A program made the translations under genes and the position numbers. A stretch of DNA of 64,000 bases from Zoogloeaceae bacterium G21618-S1 (GTDB lineage: Bacteria > Pseudomonadota > Gammaproteobacteria > Burkholderiales > Rhodocyclaceae): contig JAPWHF010000006.1 of NCBI GenBank assembly GCA_027214125.1, positions 1 through 64,000 of the forward strand. The letters are read 5' to 3'. This document shows, in pieces, positions 35,824-47,134 of this stretch. Numbering within the stretch: the stretch's first letter is position 1; every line of letters begins with the position of its first letter. The notes beneath the pieces are model-generated. The model saw nothing but the letters and a program-made list of their open reading frames with translations. It searched no databases and was not told the origin of the DNA.

Positions 35824-36606
35824 ATGGCTATGACTAATTTTCTGAAAAAATCTTTGCTTGGCGTTGCAGCCTCGACCGCGATCATGGCATCCGGCTCGGC
35901 TCACGCTGTTTTGACCAACTGGTTCCTGGATACTGACGGCGTTGGTGGCAATGCAGCCATCCAAGTTAGCCAGTATGTCGACCTGAACGGCCAGGCGCTG
36001 GTTCAGAACACCTTCACCGGTGGTGGCAACTTCAACTTCAACGAAGTTGGCTTCTTCAATTCGTTTGCAGCCGATAGCGTTACGCCGCTGCTGCCGTCCC
36101 TGACCTCGACCTTTGTGGGTACAGGTACGGGTAACATCGGTGGCAATCTCAACTTCCTGACCGGCACGCTGAACATCATGTCGGGCGCGACCAACATCGC
36201 TTCGTTCGACCTGCTCAGTGGTAGTGCCAACCTTACCGCTGGTACGGTGCTGCCGAACGGCGCTGTGTCGTTGATCTTCAAAGCAACGTCGATGGCCAAT
36301 GGCTACTTCTTCAATTCCGCCATGACCGATCTGGCGAGCTTGGTCGGTGGCGGTGACTTGCTGTTCGGTTTTGCGACCACCAACGCAATTCCGGTTAACT
36401 CGGGTAACGAGGCTTCGACTGGCCTCCAAACCCAGTACGTGAATGAGTTTGGCGCACTGGCCCAGACCAACGTTGATCAGCAGAACTTGCTGCAACTGTC
36501 GAATAACGGTCAGTTCCAGCTTCAGGTTCCGGAGCCCGCGTCGCTTGCGCTGCTGGGTCTGGGCTTGGTCGGCCTCGCTTCGGTGCGTCGCCGCAACAAA
36601 GCCTAA
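35824..36606 (+). CDS. PEP-CTERM sorting domain protein
   Basis: 260 aa secreted protein. The signal peptide (MAMTNFLKKSLLG then VAASTAIMASGSAHA) is cleaved near residue 28. The mature part has no cysteine, is rich in Asn, Gly, Thr and Ser, and looks like beta-rich repeats (TGNIGGNLNFLTGTLN). The C-terminus is the complete sorting signal: VPEPASLALLGLGLVGLASV followed by RRRNKA. An exosortase (EpsH type, not in this window) would cut at PEP and anchor or release the protein. AAGGAG precedes the ATG. Expected at the cell surface or in extracellular matrix. Confidence 0.95.
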   Translation: MAMTNFLKKSLLGVAASTAIMASGSAHAVLTNWFLDTDGVGGNAAIQVSQYVDLNGQALVQNTFTGGGNFNFNEVGFFNSFAADSVTPLLPSLTSTFVGTGTGNIGGNLNFLTGTLNIMSGATNIASFDLLSGSANLTAGTVLPNGAVSLIFKATSMANGYFFNSAMTDLASLVGGGDLLFGFATTNAIPVNSGNEASTGLQTQYVNEFGALAQTNVDQQNLLQLSNNGQFQLQVPEPASLALLGLGLVGLASVRRRNKA

Positions 36607-36626
36607 GCTGCTGCCATTAGGTGTGG

Positions 36627-36658
36627 AAAAGGGCCCGCGAAAGCGGGCCCTTTTTTTT
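36627..36658 (+). terminator. Rho-independent terminator after the PEP-CTERM gene
   Basis: GGGCCCGC and GCGGGCCC form an 8-bp stem with a GAAA tetraloop, followed by eight T residues. Confidence 0.95.
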
Positions 36659-36775
36659 AGCCCGGCGCCGGCTGCGCCAAGGTCGAATCACGCCACCAAA
36701 GGTTTTGTCGGTCGTGATGACGCCTGATGTTGATTGAAGCAATGACGGCGTTGGTTATGGCCGTGTCGATTCAGA

Positions 36776-39077
<2,302 letters not shown>

Positions 39078-39107
39078 TCAGATACTGCCTGCCAGGCGGC
39101 CGAGAGA

Positions 39108-39371
39108 TTACTCGGCGACCGGGATGATGCTCACTGTGCGACGCTTCTTGGGGCCTTTCACCGCGAACAACACCGTGCCGTCCTTGAGGGCGAACAGGGT
39201 GTGATCCTTGCCCATGCCGACGTTTTCGCCAGCATGGTACTCAGTGCCGCGCTGACGGACGATGATGTTGCCAGCGGGGATGAGTTGGCCGCCGTAGCGC
39301 TTGACGCCCAGGCGTTTCGATTCTGAGTCGCGACCGTTCCGGGAACTGCCGCCGGCTTTTTTATGTGCCAT
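39108..39371 (-). CDS. rpmA: 50S ribosomal protein L27
   Basis: 87 aa, full length. [20 protein letters not shown] is the invariant L27 N-terminus near the peptidyl-transferase centre; [15 protein letters not shown] follows. It begins 15 bp after the L21 stop and is the second gene of the operon. Confidence 0.97.
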   Translation of the reverse strand: MAHKKAGGSSRNGRDSESKRLGVKRYGGQLIPAGNIIVRQRGTEYHAGENVGMGKDHTLFALKDGTVLFAVKGPKKRRTVSIIPVAE

Positions 39372-39386
39372 GACGTAATCTCCTGA

Positions 39387-39698
39387 TTAGACCGAAATCG
39401 TATCGATACGGATTTCGGTGTAGTTCTGGCGGTGGCCTTGATGTTTGATGTAATGCTTGCGACGACGCATCTTGAAAATCTTGACTTTGTCGTGACGTCC
39501 TTGCGAAAGCACGGTGGCCTTCACGGTGGCACCTTCAATCACGGGCGTGCCGATTTTCACCGACTCGCCTTCGCCGACCATCAAAATCTGGTCGAGTGTG
39601 ATTTCCGAGCCCACGTCTGCTGGCATCTGTTCTACTTTGATCTTTTGGCCGGCAGACACGCGATACTGCTTGCCCCCGGTTTTTATGACCGCATACAT
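39387..39698 (-). CDS. rplU: 50S ribosomal protein L21
   Basis: 103 aa: [14 protein letters not shown] at the start, [20 protein letters not shown] near the end. The open frame continues upstream to 40043 inside the SulP gene, but the ATG at 39698 gives the full conserved protein and has GGAG upstream. Confidence 0.97.
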   Translation of the reverse strand: MYAVIKTGGKQYRVSAGQKIKVEQMPADVGSEITLDQILMVGEGESVKIGTPVIEGATVKATVLSQGRHDKVKIFKMRRRKHYIKHQGHRQNYTEIRIDTISV

Positions 39699-39738
39699 GG
39701 TGTAGCTCCAGTTAATCGGAATTGCGCGAAAACCCAGC

Positions 39739-39767
39739 AGTTTATTGGCGAGCCTTTGTTTTGTCAA
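39739..39767 (-). promoter_or_regulatory. Sigma-70 promoter of rplU-rpmA
   Basis: On the minus strand TTGACA (39767-39762) and TAAACT (39744-39739) are 17 bp apart, giving a leader of about 35 nt before the rplU ATG. The -35 box contains the TGA stop codon of the upstream SulP gene. Confidence 0.85.
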
Positions 39768-41476
39768 AGATTTTCTGGCGGGCTGGCCAGCGGGGCGAGG
39801 GCGTCGATGGCCTGGCGCTCGTGCCGGTAACTGGCGTGAGGCGCAATGCTGGCCCATACCTTGTCGCGTTCGAGCACGTCGATGACCTGTTTTTTCAATC
39901 CGCAAAAGGCGAGCTGCTGCCCGTGTTTGGCCAGATTGGCGGCTTCGCGCCGCACCGCGTCGAGGCCGGTGGCGTCGATGGCGTTGATGCCAGCGGCTGA
40001 CACCAGCACGATGCGTACGTCTGGCTGTGCCGTTCTTGCCCAATTGACGGCTTCTTGAAAGCGGTTGGCATTGACGAAGTGCAGCGGGCCATCGAAGCGC
40101 ATGACCACGAGATGTGGATGGGGGTGTGGCAGACCGAAGCGCTCCAGATCGCGGTGGGTGCCGTCTTCATGCAGGCCAAGTAGTGCGATGCGCGGCTTCA
40201 TGCTGCGCCAGATGAGTAGCGCCAGAGAGAGCAGCAGTCCGGTGAGAATGCCGTTCTGGATGTTGGGTGCGAACACCAGAGTTGCGACAAAGGTGGTGGC
40301 AGCGGCCAGGCCGTCGTCGCGGTCGATGCGCCAGGCGCGGATGAGCGTAGCGGGCTGGAAGAGCCGCGCGACGGCATCGAGGATCACGGCGGCGAGCACT
40401 GCCAGCGGCAGGTGATGAAGCCATTGGCCGAACATCAGCGCGGCTACGACCACCGCGAGCGCGCCGACCAGCGATGCCAGCCCGGTTTTTGCGCCGTTGG
40501 ACAGGTTGAGCGCCGAGCGTGAGAACGATGTACTCGTGGGCAGTGTGCTGGCGCACGCGCTGGCGAGCTTGGCAAGACCCTGGCCGATGAGCTCCTGATT
40601 CTCATTCCAGGCGTCGCCCGTTCTTTCGGTGATCAGCTTTGCGCTGGAAGCTGCCTCTAGAAAACTGACCATCGCGAGCACAAATGCCGCTGGCAGCAGC
40701 GTGGTGAGCATCGCCCAGTCGGGCAGCGCGGGCAGTTGCAAGGTCGGGTGTAGCGCGGGGAGTTTGCCAATGACGGCGCCGCCGCTGGCTTCGAAGCCGG
40801 TCAGCGCCGATAGCGCCGTGCAGGCGATGACGACGACCAGCACGCCGGGCAGGCGTGGCACGAAGCGGCGCAATCCGATGAGCGCCAGCAGTGCCCCGAC
40901 GCCCATGGCCAGAGTGGGGAGGTGCGGCGCCATGGCGCTGTGAAAGATACGCACGGCTTCGTCTGCCAGTTGCGGCAAGCGTGGCCCCGAGGCGCCCAGA
41001 AGCGCGGGCAGTTGCGAGAAGCAGATCAAGAGTGCTGCGGCATTGATGAACGCTGCGAACACCGGTTGCGAGAGCAGATTCAGCACCCAGCCCTGACGCA
41101 GCAGGCCGAGACCGAGCTGAATCGCGCCGGCCAGCAAGCCAATGGCGATGGCGAGGACAAGGTAGGTATCGCTGCCCATGGTGGCCAGTGGCGCGATGCT
41201 GGCGGCGGTGAGCATGCCGGTGAGTGCGACCGGGCCGGTGGACAGTTGTGGGCAGCTTCCGAACAGTGCGCCGATCACCGCCGGTAGCATCGCGGCGTAG
41301 AGTCCGTAGTGCGCCGGAAAGCCGGCCAGTTGCGCATAGGCGAGCGACTGCGGAATGGCCACCAGCGCGACGCTCAGGCCGGCCCGGATGTCGCCTTGCA
41401 GCGCGGCGCGTGTCAATTGGCTGCGCCAGCGCAGGAAGGGGAGTAGCCGGTCGAGGCGACTGATCGGGGCAGTCAT
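39764..41476 (-). CDS. SulP family anion transporter with STAS domain
   Basis: 570 aa. Around twelve membrane helices start with [21 protein letters not shown] (SulP signature) and [21 protein letters not shown] cytoplasmic STAS domain occupies about 440-560 ([41 protein letters not shown]). The substrate could be sulfate or another anion such as bicarbonate or a dicarboxylate; the sequence does not decide. It is divergent from glcC, with 171 bp between them. Confidence 0.9.
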   Translation of the reverse strand: MTAPISRLDRLLPFLRWRSQLTRAALQGDIRAGLSVALVAIPQSLAYAQLAGFPAHYGLYAAMLPAVIGALFGSCPQLSTGPVALTGMLTAASIAPLATMGSDTYLVLAIAIGLLAGAIQLGLGLLRQGWVLNLLSQPVFAAFINAAALLICFSQLPALLGASGPRLPQLADEAVRIFHSAMAPHLPTLAMGVGALLALIGLRRFVPRLPGVLVVVIACTALSALTGFEASGGAVIGKLPALHPTLQLPALPDWAMLTTLLPAAFVLAMVSFLEAASSAKLITERTGDAWNENQELIGQGLAKLASACASTLPTSTSFSRSALNLSNGAKTGLASLVGALAVVVAALMFGQWLHHLPLAVLAAVILDAVARLFQPATLIRAWRIDRDDGLAAATTFVATLVFAPNIQNGILTGLLLSLALLIWRSMKPRIALLGLHEDGTHRDLERFGLPHPHPHLVVMRFDGPLHFVNANRFQEAVNWARTAQPDVRIVLVSAAGINAIDATGLDAVRREAANLAKHGQQLAFCGLKKQVIDVLERDKVWASIAPHASYRHERQAIDALAPLASPPENL

Positions 41477-41624
41477 CGGGGCAGCTCCTCGTTGGCGGGC
41501 GGCGCGGTCGGCCGAGAGGGCTTCATGTTAGCAAATCGGTATGTGGGCTCGGCGTATCGATTGCGCGGGCTGCGGGTTTTCCCGCGCTGGCGTTTTTCAA
41601 CGGACCGGCGTAGCCTAGCAAAAG

Positions 41625-41635
41625 TTGTCAGACAA
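41625..41635. promoter_or_regulatory. Candidate GlcC (FadR-family) operator
   Basis: TTGTCAGACAA is a perfect palindrome of the FadR-family type TNGTNNNACNA, ending 12 bp before the glcC ATG. It suggests autoregulation and control of the glc operon, perhaps also of the divergent SulP gene. Confidence 0.6.
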
Positions 41636-41647
41636 GCAGATTAATTA

Positions 41648-42409
41648 ATGCCAGTCATTGCCCGTGTGGCCCGCCCCTCTCAGTTGAGTGAAACCGTCTC
41701 GAAGACCATTGAAAAATGGATTCTCGATGGCGTCATGGCGCCGGGGGTCAAGCTGCCAACCGAGAAAACGCTGTCCGCCGAATTCGGAGTATCGCGTGCC
41801 GTGGTGCGGGAGGCCATCTCGCGCCTCAAGGCGGAGGGCTACGTTGCGTCACGCCAAGGTGCGGGCGCGTTTGTCGAGGCGCGGCCGGGTCAGAACAGTT
41901 TTCGACTGGCCGATGCCGTAGATCCCGCCGGCCCGGCGGCGACCGCGCATATCTTTGAATTGCGCTACATCGTTGAAACCGCCGCTGCCGCACTGGCCGC
42001 CAGTCGCCGGTCGGATCAAGATCTGGTCCAGATGCGTGAGGCCCTGTTGCGGATGCGTTATGCCGTGTCGGAGCGGACGGATGGTACGCAGGCGGATGAC
42101 GACTTCCATGTGGCAATTGCCGCGGCCACGGGCAATCCGGCGCTGCTGCGCTTTATCCGCTTTGTGGGCCATCAGTTTTTTGCCTCGCGCGTGCCGACCT
42201 GGAACGCCGAGGGGCATGCCGCCGGGCGCGCCGAAGCGGCACAGGCCGAGCATGAACGCATGTTCGAGGCGATCGCTGCACGTGACGGCGTTGCCGCTCG
42301 CGAGGCCGCACGTATACATATGGTCGAGGCGGCACGCCGCATCGGCATCGATACTGACCATTGGGAACCGGCGCCTCGAGCGCCCTGGGAAGAGGAGGCT
42401 CTGCCATGA
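41648..42409 (+). CDS. glcC: GntR/FadR-family regulator of the glycolate operon
   Basis: 253 aa. N-terminal winged helix: LPTEKTLSAEFGVSRAVVREAISRL and YVASRQGAGAFV. C-terminal FCD ligand domain: FELRYIVETAAAALAA, DDDFHVAIAAATGNPALLRF and EHERMFEAIAARD, with Asp/His metal ligands. Directly precedes and overlaps glcD by 4 bp, so the regulator is cotranscribed with its targets. The glycolate role follows from the operon; a lactate-responsive LldR-like role is the alternative. Confidence 0.85.
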   Translation: MPVIARVARPSQLSETVSKTIEKWILDGVMAPGVKLPTEKTLSAEFGVSRAVVREAISRLKAEGYVASRQGAGAFVEARPGQNSFRLADAVDPAGPAATAHIFELRYIVETAAAALAASRRSDQDLVQMREALLRMRYAVSERTDGTQADDDFHVAIAAATGNPALLRFIRFVGHQFFASRVPTWNAEGHAAGRAEAAQAEHERMFEAIAARDGVAAREAARIHMVEAARRIGIDTDHWEPAPRAPWEEEALP

Positions 42410-43920
42410 CTGCCGCGACGGCATCGTTACCTGAAAATGCGCTGCGCGAGGTGGATTACTCGCAGGTGGATGTGGCGCGCCTGATTGGCGAGCTACGCGC
42501 AGTGCTGCCGCCGGTCGCGCTCTTGCACGACAGCGAAGACATGCGCCCCTATGAATGCGACGGCCTCAGCATTTACCGTCAGGTACCGCTGGCGGTCGTC
42601 TTGCCAGGCACCGAGGCCGAAGTGGCCGCGGTGCTGAAGATCTGCCATGCCGCCGGTGTGCCGGTGGTGGCGCGTGGCGCGGGCACCGGTTTGTCGGGCG
42701 GCGCACTGCCGCACGCGCACGGCGTGCTGCTATCGCTGGCGCGGATGAACAAGATTCTGAATATCGACCCGCTGGCGCGTACCGCCATCGTGCAGCCCGG
42801 CGTGCGCAATCTGCGCATCTCGGAAGAGGTGGCGCCGCATGGGTTGTACTACGCGCCGGACCCGTCTTCGCAGATCGCCTGTTCCATTGGTGGCAATGTG
42901 GCCGAGAACGCGGGTGGCGTGCATTGCCTCAAGTACGGTTTGACGGTGCACAACGTGTTGCGCATCCGCGGCGTGACGATTGACGGCGAGGTGGTGGAGA
43001 TCGGCAACCATGGCCTCGACGCACCGGGCTACGATCTGCTGGCGCTGATGCATGGCTCCGAAGGCATGCTGGCGGTGGTGACCGAAATCACCGTCAAGCT
43101 CACGCCCAAGCCGCAGTTTGCGCAGTGTGTGCTGGCGGCATTTGACGATGTGATCAAGGCCGGGGAGGCGGTGGCTGCGGTGATCGCCGCCGGCATCATT
43201 CCGGCCGGGCTGGAGATGATGGACCAGCCGGCCACTGCGGCGGTCGAGTCCTTTGTGCATGCCGGCTACCCGCTGGATGCGGCGGCGATCTTGCTGTGCG
43301 AGTCGGACGGCACGCCCGAAGAGGTGGCCGAAGAGATTCAGCGCATGTGTGCGGTGCTCGAATCCCACGGCGCGACCGAGGTGCGCATCTCGCGTGATGA
43401 AGCCGAGCGGATGCGTTTCTGGGCGGGCCGCAAGGCGGCATTTCCGGCGGCGGGCCGAATCTCGGCTGACTACTACTGCATGGACGGCACCATCCCCCGC
43501 AAGCGCCTGGGCGAGATGCTGACCGCCATCCAGGGCATGGAAAAAACCTACAACCTGCGGTGCATCAACGTGTTCCACGCCGGCGACGGCAACATGCACC
43601 CGCTGATCCTGTTTGATGCAAACGTGCCGGGTGAGCTTGAGCGTGCCGAGGAATTCGGCGCCGCCATTCTCGATCTATCGGTCGATCTGGGTGGCACGAT
43701 CACCGGCGAACACGGGGTCGGCATCGAGAAAATCAACCAGATGTGCCGGCAGTTCAACGTGGCCGAGCGCCAGACCTTCTTCCGGGTCAAGGCCGCCTTC
43801 GACCCGAAGGGGCTGCTCAATCCGGGAAAGGCGATTCCGTCGATGAACCGCTGCGCCGAGTTCGGCCGTATGCATGTGCAGGGCGGCCAGGTGCCGCATC
43901 CGGAGATCGAGCGTTTCTGA
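42406..43920 (+). CDS. glcD: Glycolate oxidase FAD subunit
   Basis: 504 aa. FAD_binding_4 domain: LAVVLPGTEAEVAAVLKICH, VVARGAGTGLSGGALP and SSQIACSIGGNVAENAGG. The C-terminal FAD-oxidase domain has GEHGVGIEK and FNVAERQTFFRVKAAFDP with LLNPGK. It oxidises glycolate (or D-lactate) to the 2-oxo acid at the inner face of the membrane with GlcE and GlcF. The ATG overlaps the glcC stop as ATGA. Confidence 0.92.
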   Translation: MTAATASLPENALREVDYSQVDVARLIGELRAVLPPVALLHDSEDMRPYECDGLSIYRQVPLAVVLPGTEAEVAAVLKICHAAGVPVVARGAGTGLSGGALPHAHGVLLSLARMNKILNIDPLARTAIVQPGVRNLRISEEVAPHGLYYAPDPSSQIACSIGGNVAENAGGVHCLKYGLTVHNVLRIRGVTIDGEVVEIGNHGLDAPGYDLLALMHGSEGMLAVVTEITVKLTPKPQFAQCVLAAFDDVIKAGEAVAAVIAAGIIPAGLEMMDQPATAAVESFVHAGYPLDAAAILLCESDGTPEEVAEEIQRMCAVLESHGATEVRISRDEAERMRFWAGRKAAFPAAGRISADYYCMDGTIPRKRLGEMLTAIQGMEKTYNLRCINVFHAGDGNMHPLILFDANVPGELERAEEFGAAILDLSVDLGGTITGEHGVGIEKINQMCRQFNVAERQTFFRVKAAFDPKGLLNPGKAIPSMNRCAEFGRMHVQGGQVPHPEIERF

Positions 43921-44048
43921 TGTCGAAGGGATGGATTCAGTTCCTGCTGGTCGCCGTACCGGTGTTGGGGCTGATTGGCGCATGGGCAACCTTGCGCGCC
44001 TGGCCGGAGCGGCCGCGCGACGAGGCAAGCGATGATGAGGGCAAGTGA
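43920..44048 (+). CDS. 42-residue single-span membrane peptide between glcD and glcE
   Basis: The ATG at 43920 overlaps the glcD stop (TGATG) and its own TGA at 44046-44048 overlaps the glcE ATG. The product has MSKGWIQ, one membrane span (FLLVAVPVLGLIGAWATLRA) and a charged tail (WPERPRDEASDDEGK). The exact fit between two coupled genes supports real translation. I do not recognise it. It may help anchor the GlcDEF complex to the membrane; this is inferred from location only. Confidence 0.65.
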   Translation: MSKGWIQFLLVAVPVLGLIGAWATLRAWPERPRDEASDDEGK

Positions 44049-45112
44049 TGACAGACATTGAGCAAAGCTGGGCCGAGCAGATCCGCGAGGCGGCAGCGAG
44101 CAAGACACCGCTGCGCATTCGTGGCGGCGGCAGCAAGGATTTTTATGGTCAGCAACTGGCGGGGACGGTGCTCGATACGCGGGCACATAGTGGTGTCATT
44201 GCTCACGAGCCGACCGAGCTGGTGGTCAAGGTGCGTTCCGGTACGCCGCTGGCTGAACTGGAAGCGGCGTTATTAGCCGAGGGCCAGATGCTGGGCTTTG
44301 AGCCGCCGCATTTCGGTCCCGACGCAACCGTTGGCGGCTGTGTGGCGGCGGGCTTGTCGGGCCCGCGGCGGGCGAGTGCCGGCGCGGTGCGCGACTTCAT
44401 GCTCGGTGTGACGCTGCTCGACGGCCGCGGCAACCGCCTGCACTTTGGCGGCGAGGTGATGAAAAACGTCGCCGGATACGACGTCGCCCGTTTGATGACC
44501 GGCAGCCTCGGTACCCTGGGGGTGCTGCTCGATGTCTCCATCAAGGTGTTGCCGCTGCCGGTCGCCGAGGCCACGCTGCGCTTCGAGATGGATGCACTCG
44601 AGGCGGTGGCGCAGATGAATCGCTGGGGCGGCCAGCCGCTGCCGGTGTCGGCGACCAGTTGGATGGCCGGCGTGCTGACAGTGCGCTTGTCTGGCGCTGA
44701 AGCGGCCGTGACCGCGGCCTGTGCCATGCTCGGCGGCGATCGCCTGAGTGAGCAGGCCGCACGTGCCCACTGGCAGGGTCTGCGCGAACAGAGCCAGGGC
44801 TTTTTTGGTGGCGAAGCGCCGTTGTGGCGCTTGTCGGTGCCCTCGGTCGCCGAGGCCACCGGACTGGCCGGCTCGCAACTGATCGAATGGGGTGGCGCCC
44901 AGCGTTGGGTGCGCACCGAGCAGGACGCGGCCAGCGTCCGCGCCCGCGCTTCGGCGCTCGGCGGGCATGCCACGCTGTTCCGCGGGGCCGACAAATCGGT
45001 GGGCGCCTTTCACCCCTTGCCGCCGGGCTTGCACACCATTCATCAACGCCTCAAGCACAGCTTTGATCCGGACGGGATTCTGAACCCCGGCCGACTCTAC
45101 GACGGACTCTGA
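44048..45112 (+). CDS. glcE: Glycolate oxidase FAD-binding subunit
   Basis: 354 aa. Half-size FAD_binding_4 protein: PLRIRGGGSKDFYG, GQMLGFEPPHFGPDATVGGCVAAGLSG region and EVMKNVAGYDVARLMTGSLGT are typical GlcE motifs. Ends HSFDPDGILNPGRLYDGL. The ATG at 44048 (TGATG coupling) is preferred to the adjacent GTG at 44045. Confidence 0.92.
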   Translation: MTDIEQSWAEQIREAAASKTPLRIRGGGSKDFYGQQLAGTVLDTRAHSGVIAHEPTELVVKVRSGTPLAELEAALLAEGQMLGFEPPHFGPDATVGGCVAAGLSGPRRASAGAVRDFMLGVTLLDGRGNRLHFGGEVMKNVAGYDVARLMTGSLGTLGVLLDVSIKVLPLPVAEATLRFEMDALEAVAQMNRWGGQPLPVSATSWMAGVLTVRLSGAEAAVTAACAMLGGDRLSEQAARAHWQGLREQSQGFFGGEAPLWRLSVPSVAEATGLAGSQLIEWGGAQRWVRTEQDAASVRARASALGGHATLFRGADKSVGAFHPLPPGLHTIHQRLKHSFDPDGILNPGRLYDGL

Positions 45113-45115
45113 GCC

Positions 45116-46351
45116 ATGCAGACAACACTTGCTGATTTCATCAAGGACACCGAAGCGGGCCGTGAGGCAGACGCCATTTTGCGTACCTGCGTGCATTGCG
45201 GCTTCTGCACGGCGACTTGCCCGACCTACCAGCTGCTGGGCGATGAACTCGATGGCCCGCGCGGGCGCATCTATCTCATCAAGCAGATGCTGGAGGGTCA
45301 GGCTGTCACCGAGAAGACCCGGATGCACCTCGATCGCTGCCTGACCTGTCGCGCCTGCGAAACCACCTGCCCGTCGGGCGTGGCCTATGGCCGGCTGGTT
45401 GACCTGGGGCGCTACATTGTCGAGCAGAAGGTGCCGCGCACCGGTGTGGACAAGGCGGCGCGTTGGTTGCTGCGCGAGTTCGTGCCGCGTCCGCGCCTGT
45501 TTGGTGCGGCGATGAAGATGGGGCGATTGGCGCGCCCGCTATTGCCCAAAGTCCTCGCCGACAAAGTGCCGCTGGCCGCGCCAGCCGGTCGCTGGCCCGA
45601 GGCGCGTCATGCCCGCAAGATGCTGTCGCTGGCCGGCTGTGCACAGCCAGCCATGGCGCCGGCCATCAACGCGGCGACCGCGCGGGTGCTCGACGCGGTC
45701 GGTATTTCGCTGGTCCAGCTCGGTGGCACGGGGTGCTGTGGCGCGGTGCGCCATCACCTCAACGACCACGCGGGCGGCAAGGATGACGCGCGCCGCAACA
45801 TCGACACCTGGTGGCCGATGATCGAAGCCGGCGAGATCGAGGCGATCGTGATGACCGCTTCGGGCTGTGGCGTGCAGGTGAAGGACTACGGATACTTTCT
45901 GGCGTCCGATCCGGCGTATGCGGCCAAGGCGGCGCGCGTGTCGGAACTGACCCGCGACATCGCCGAGGTGCTGGCCGATGAGCTCGACGCACTCGCCGCG
46001 CGCCTGCCGGCACCGCCGGCGTCGCCCACGCCGCTGGCCTTCCATTCACCCTGCACCTTGCAGCACGGACTGAAGGTGAAAGGCAAGGTCGAGGCGATCA
46101 TGGCGGTGGCCGGCTATGCGCCGACGCCGGTGAAGGATTCGCACCTGTGCTGTGGCTCGGCCGGCACGTATTCGCTGCTGCAGCCCACTTTGTCCAAGAC
46201 CTTGCGGGACAACAAGCTCACGGCCTTGCGGGCCGGCGGCGCTGCATGCATTGCGTCGGCTAACATCGGATGTATTACGCATCTGCAAACCGGCACCGAC
46301 ACGCCGGTGCAGCACTGGGTCGAGCTGGTCGACGCACGGCTGCTTCGCTGA
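45116..46351 (+). CDS. glcF: Glycolate oxidase iron-sulfur subunit
   Basis: 411 aa. Two [4Fe-4S] motifs: CVHCGFCTATCP and CLTCRACETTCP. Two CCG domains follow: GTGCCGAVRHHL and HLCCGSAGTYSLLQP, with HSPCTLQHG. It passes electrons from GlcD/E to quinone. It starts 3 bp after glcE and ends the operon. The next 222 bp (46352-46573) hold no gene or terminator that I can support. Confidence 0.93.
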   Translation: MQTTLADFIKDTEAGREADAILRTCVHCGFCTATCPTYQLLGDELDGPRGRIYLIKQMLEGQAVTEKTRMHLDRCLTCRACETTCPSGVAYGRLVDLGRYIVEQKVPRTGVDKAARWLLREFVPRPRLFGAAMKMGRLARPLLPKVLADKVPLAAPAGRWPEARHARKMLSLAGCAQPAMAPAINAATARVLDAVGISLVQLGGTGCCGAVRHHLNDHAGGKDDARRNIDTWWPMIEAGEIEAIVMTASGCGVQVKDYGYFLASDPAYAAKAARVSELTRDIAEVLADELDALAARLPAPPASPTPLAFHSPCTLQHGLKVKGKVEAIMAVAGYAPTPVKDSHLCCGSAGTYSLLQPTLSKTLRDNKLTALRAGGAACIASANIGCITHLQTGTDTPVQHWVELVDARLLR

Positions 46352-46573
46352 AGCCCCCGGGCGGGTGAGGTGTGACACTTTTCACGCTTCACTCGCCAAA
46401 GCCCTCAAGATGCTTCGGGGGCGGCCGTTACTGCGGGGCATGGAGATCGTGCCTGCCGTCGTCCCGCGTTCCGGCGTCCCCCTTTCGAGCGATTGGGTGT
46501 GAGCGTCCTCACGCCCGTCGTCGCGAGTCTCGCGCGAGAACGTGGCCTGTCAGCGTGTGAGCGATCATCTGGC

Positions 46574-47014
46574 TCAGGCGCGGTTGTTGCCGATCAGCAT
46601 GCTGGCCTCGGCGTCTGCCACCACTTCCCCATTCTGATTCGTGCATATCCCGGACAGCACCACGATCCCCGCGTCGTGCTGCGGTTTGGGCGTCAACGCG
46701 GTCACCGTCCACGCAATTGTCAGCGTGTCGCCCGCACGCACTGGCGCCTTGAAGCGCGAGGTGTGCTCGAGGTAGGCATGCGCCGTGCCATGGAACAGCA
46801 TGCCGAGCGCCGCCGCCATGAACGAGGTGGTCAGGTAGCCGTGGGCAATGCGCCCGCCAAAACGGCTGCCTTCGGCCATGTGCTGATTGACGTGCAGCGG
46901 GTTGAAGTCGCCAAACAGGCCGGCGCCGAGCACAAGATGTGTTTCGGTCAGCGTCATGCTGCTGTCGAAGCAGGTGCCGACCGAGATTTCGTTGAATCCG
47001 CGTCCAAGTTGCAT
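46574..47014 (-). CDS. MaoC-like (R)-specific enoyl-CoA hydratase
   Basis: 146 aa hotdog protein. LFGDFNPLHVNQHMAEGSRFGGRIAHGYLTTS carries the hydratase catalytic Asp and His (GDFNPLH) and the Gly-rich turn. Similar to PhaJ and MaoC-type dehydratases, which convert enoyl-CoA to (R)-3-hydroxyacyl-CoA for fatty-acid or PHA metabolism. It stands alone on the minus strand, and no pathway partner is adjacent. Confidence 0.85.
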   Translation of the reverse strand: MQLGRGFNEISVGTCFDSSMTLTETHLVLGAGLFGDFNPLHVNQHMAEGSRFGGRIAHGYLTTSFMAAALGMLFHGTAHAYLEHTSRFKAPVRAGDTLTIAWTVTALTPKPQHDAGIVVLSGICTNQNGEVVADAEASMLIGNNRA

Positions 47015-47134
47015 GCGTTATGGTTTCCGGTAGATGCTAGCTGGGAGGTGACACGTTACCATGCAGTTCCGTCGCTTCGCGGCACAACAAAAACAAAGCC
47101 CGAACGGGCGTCAAAACGGACTTGAACAGCACTC

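Noticed and set aside
36627-36658. Hairpin after the PEP-CTERM gene considered as a regulatory RNA
   Set aside because: The stem, GAAA loop and T8 tail are fully explained as an intrinsic terminator.
46352-46573. Possible gene or terminator in the gap after glcF
   Set aside because: Short frames only, no ribosome-binding site, and hairpins without a T run.
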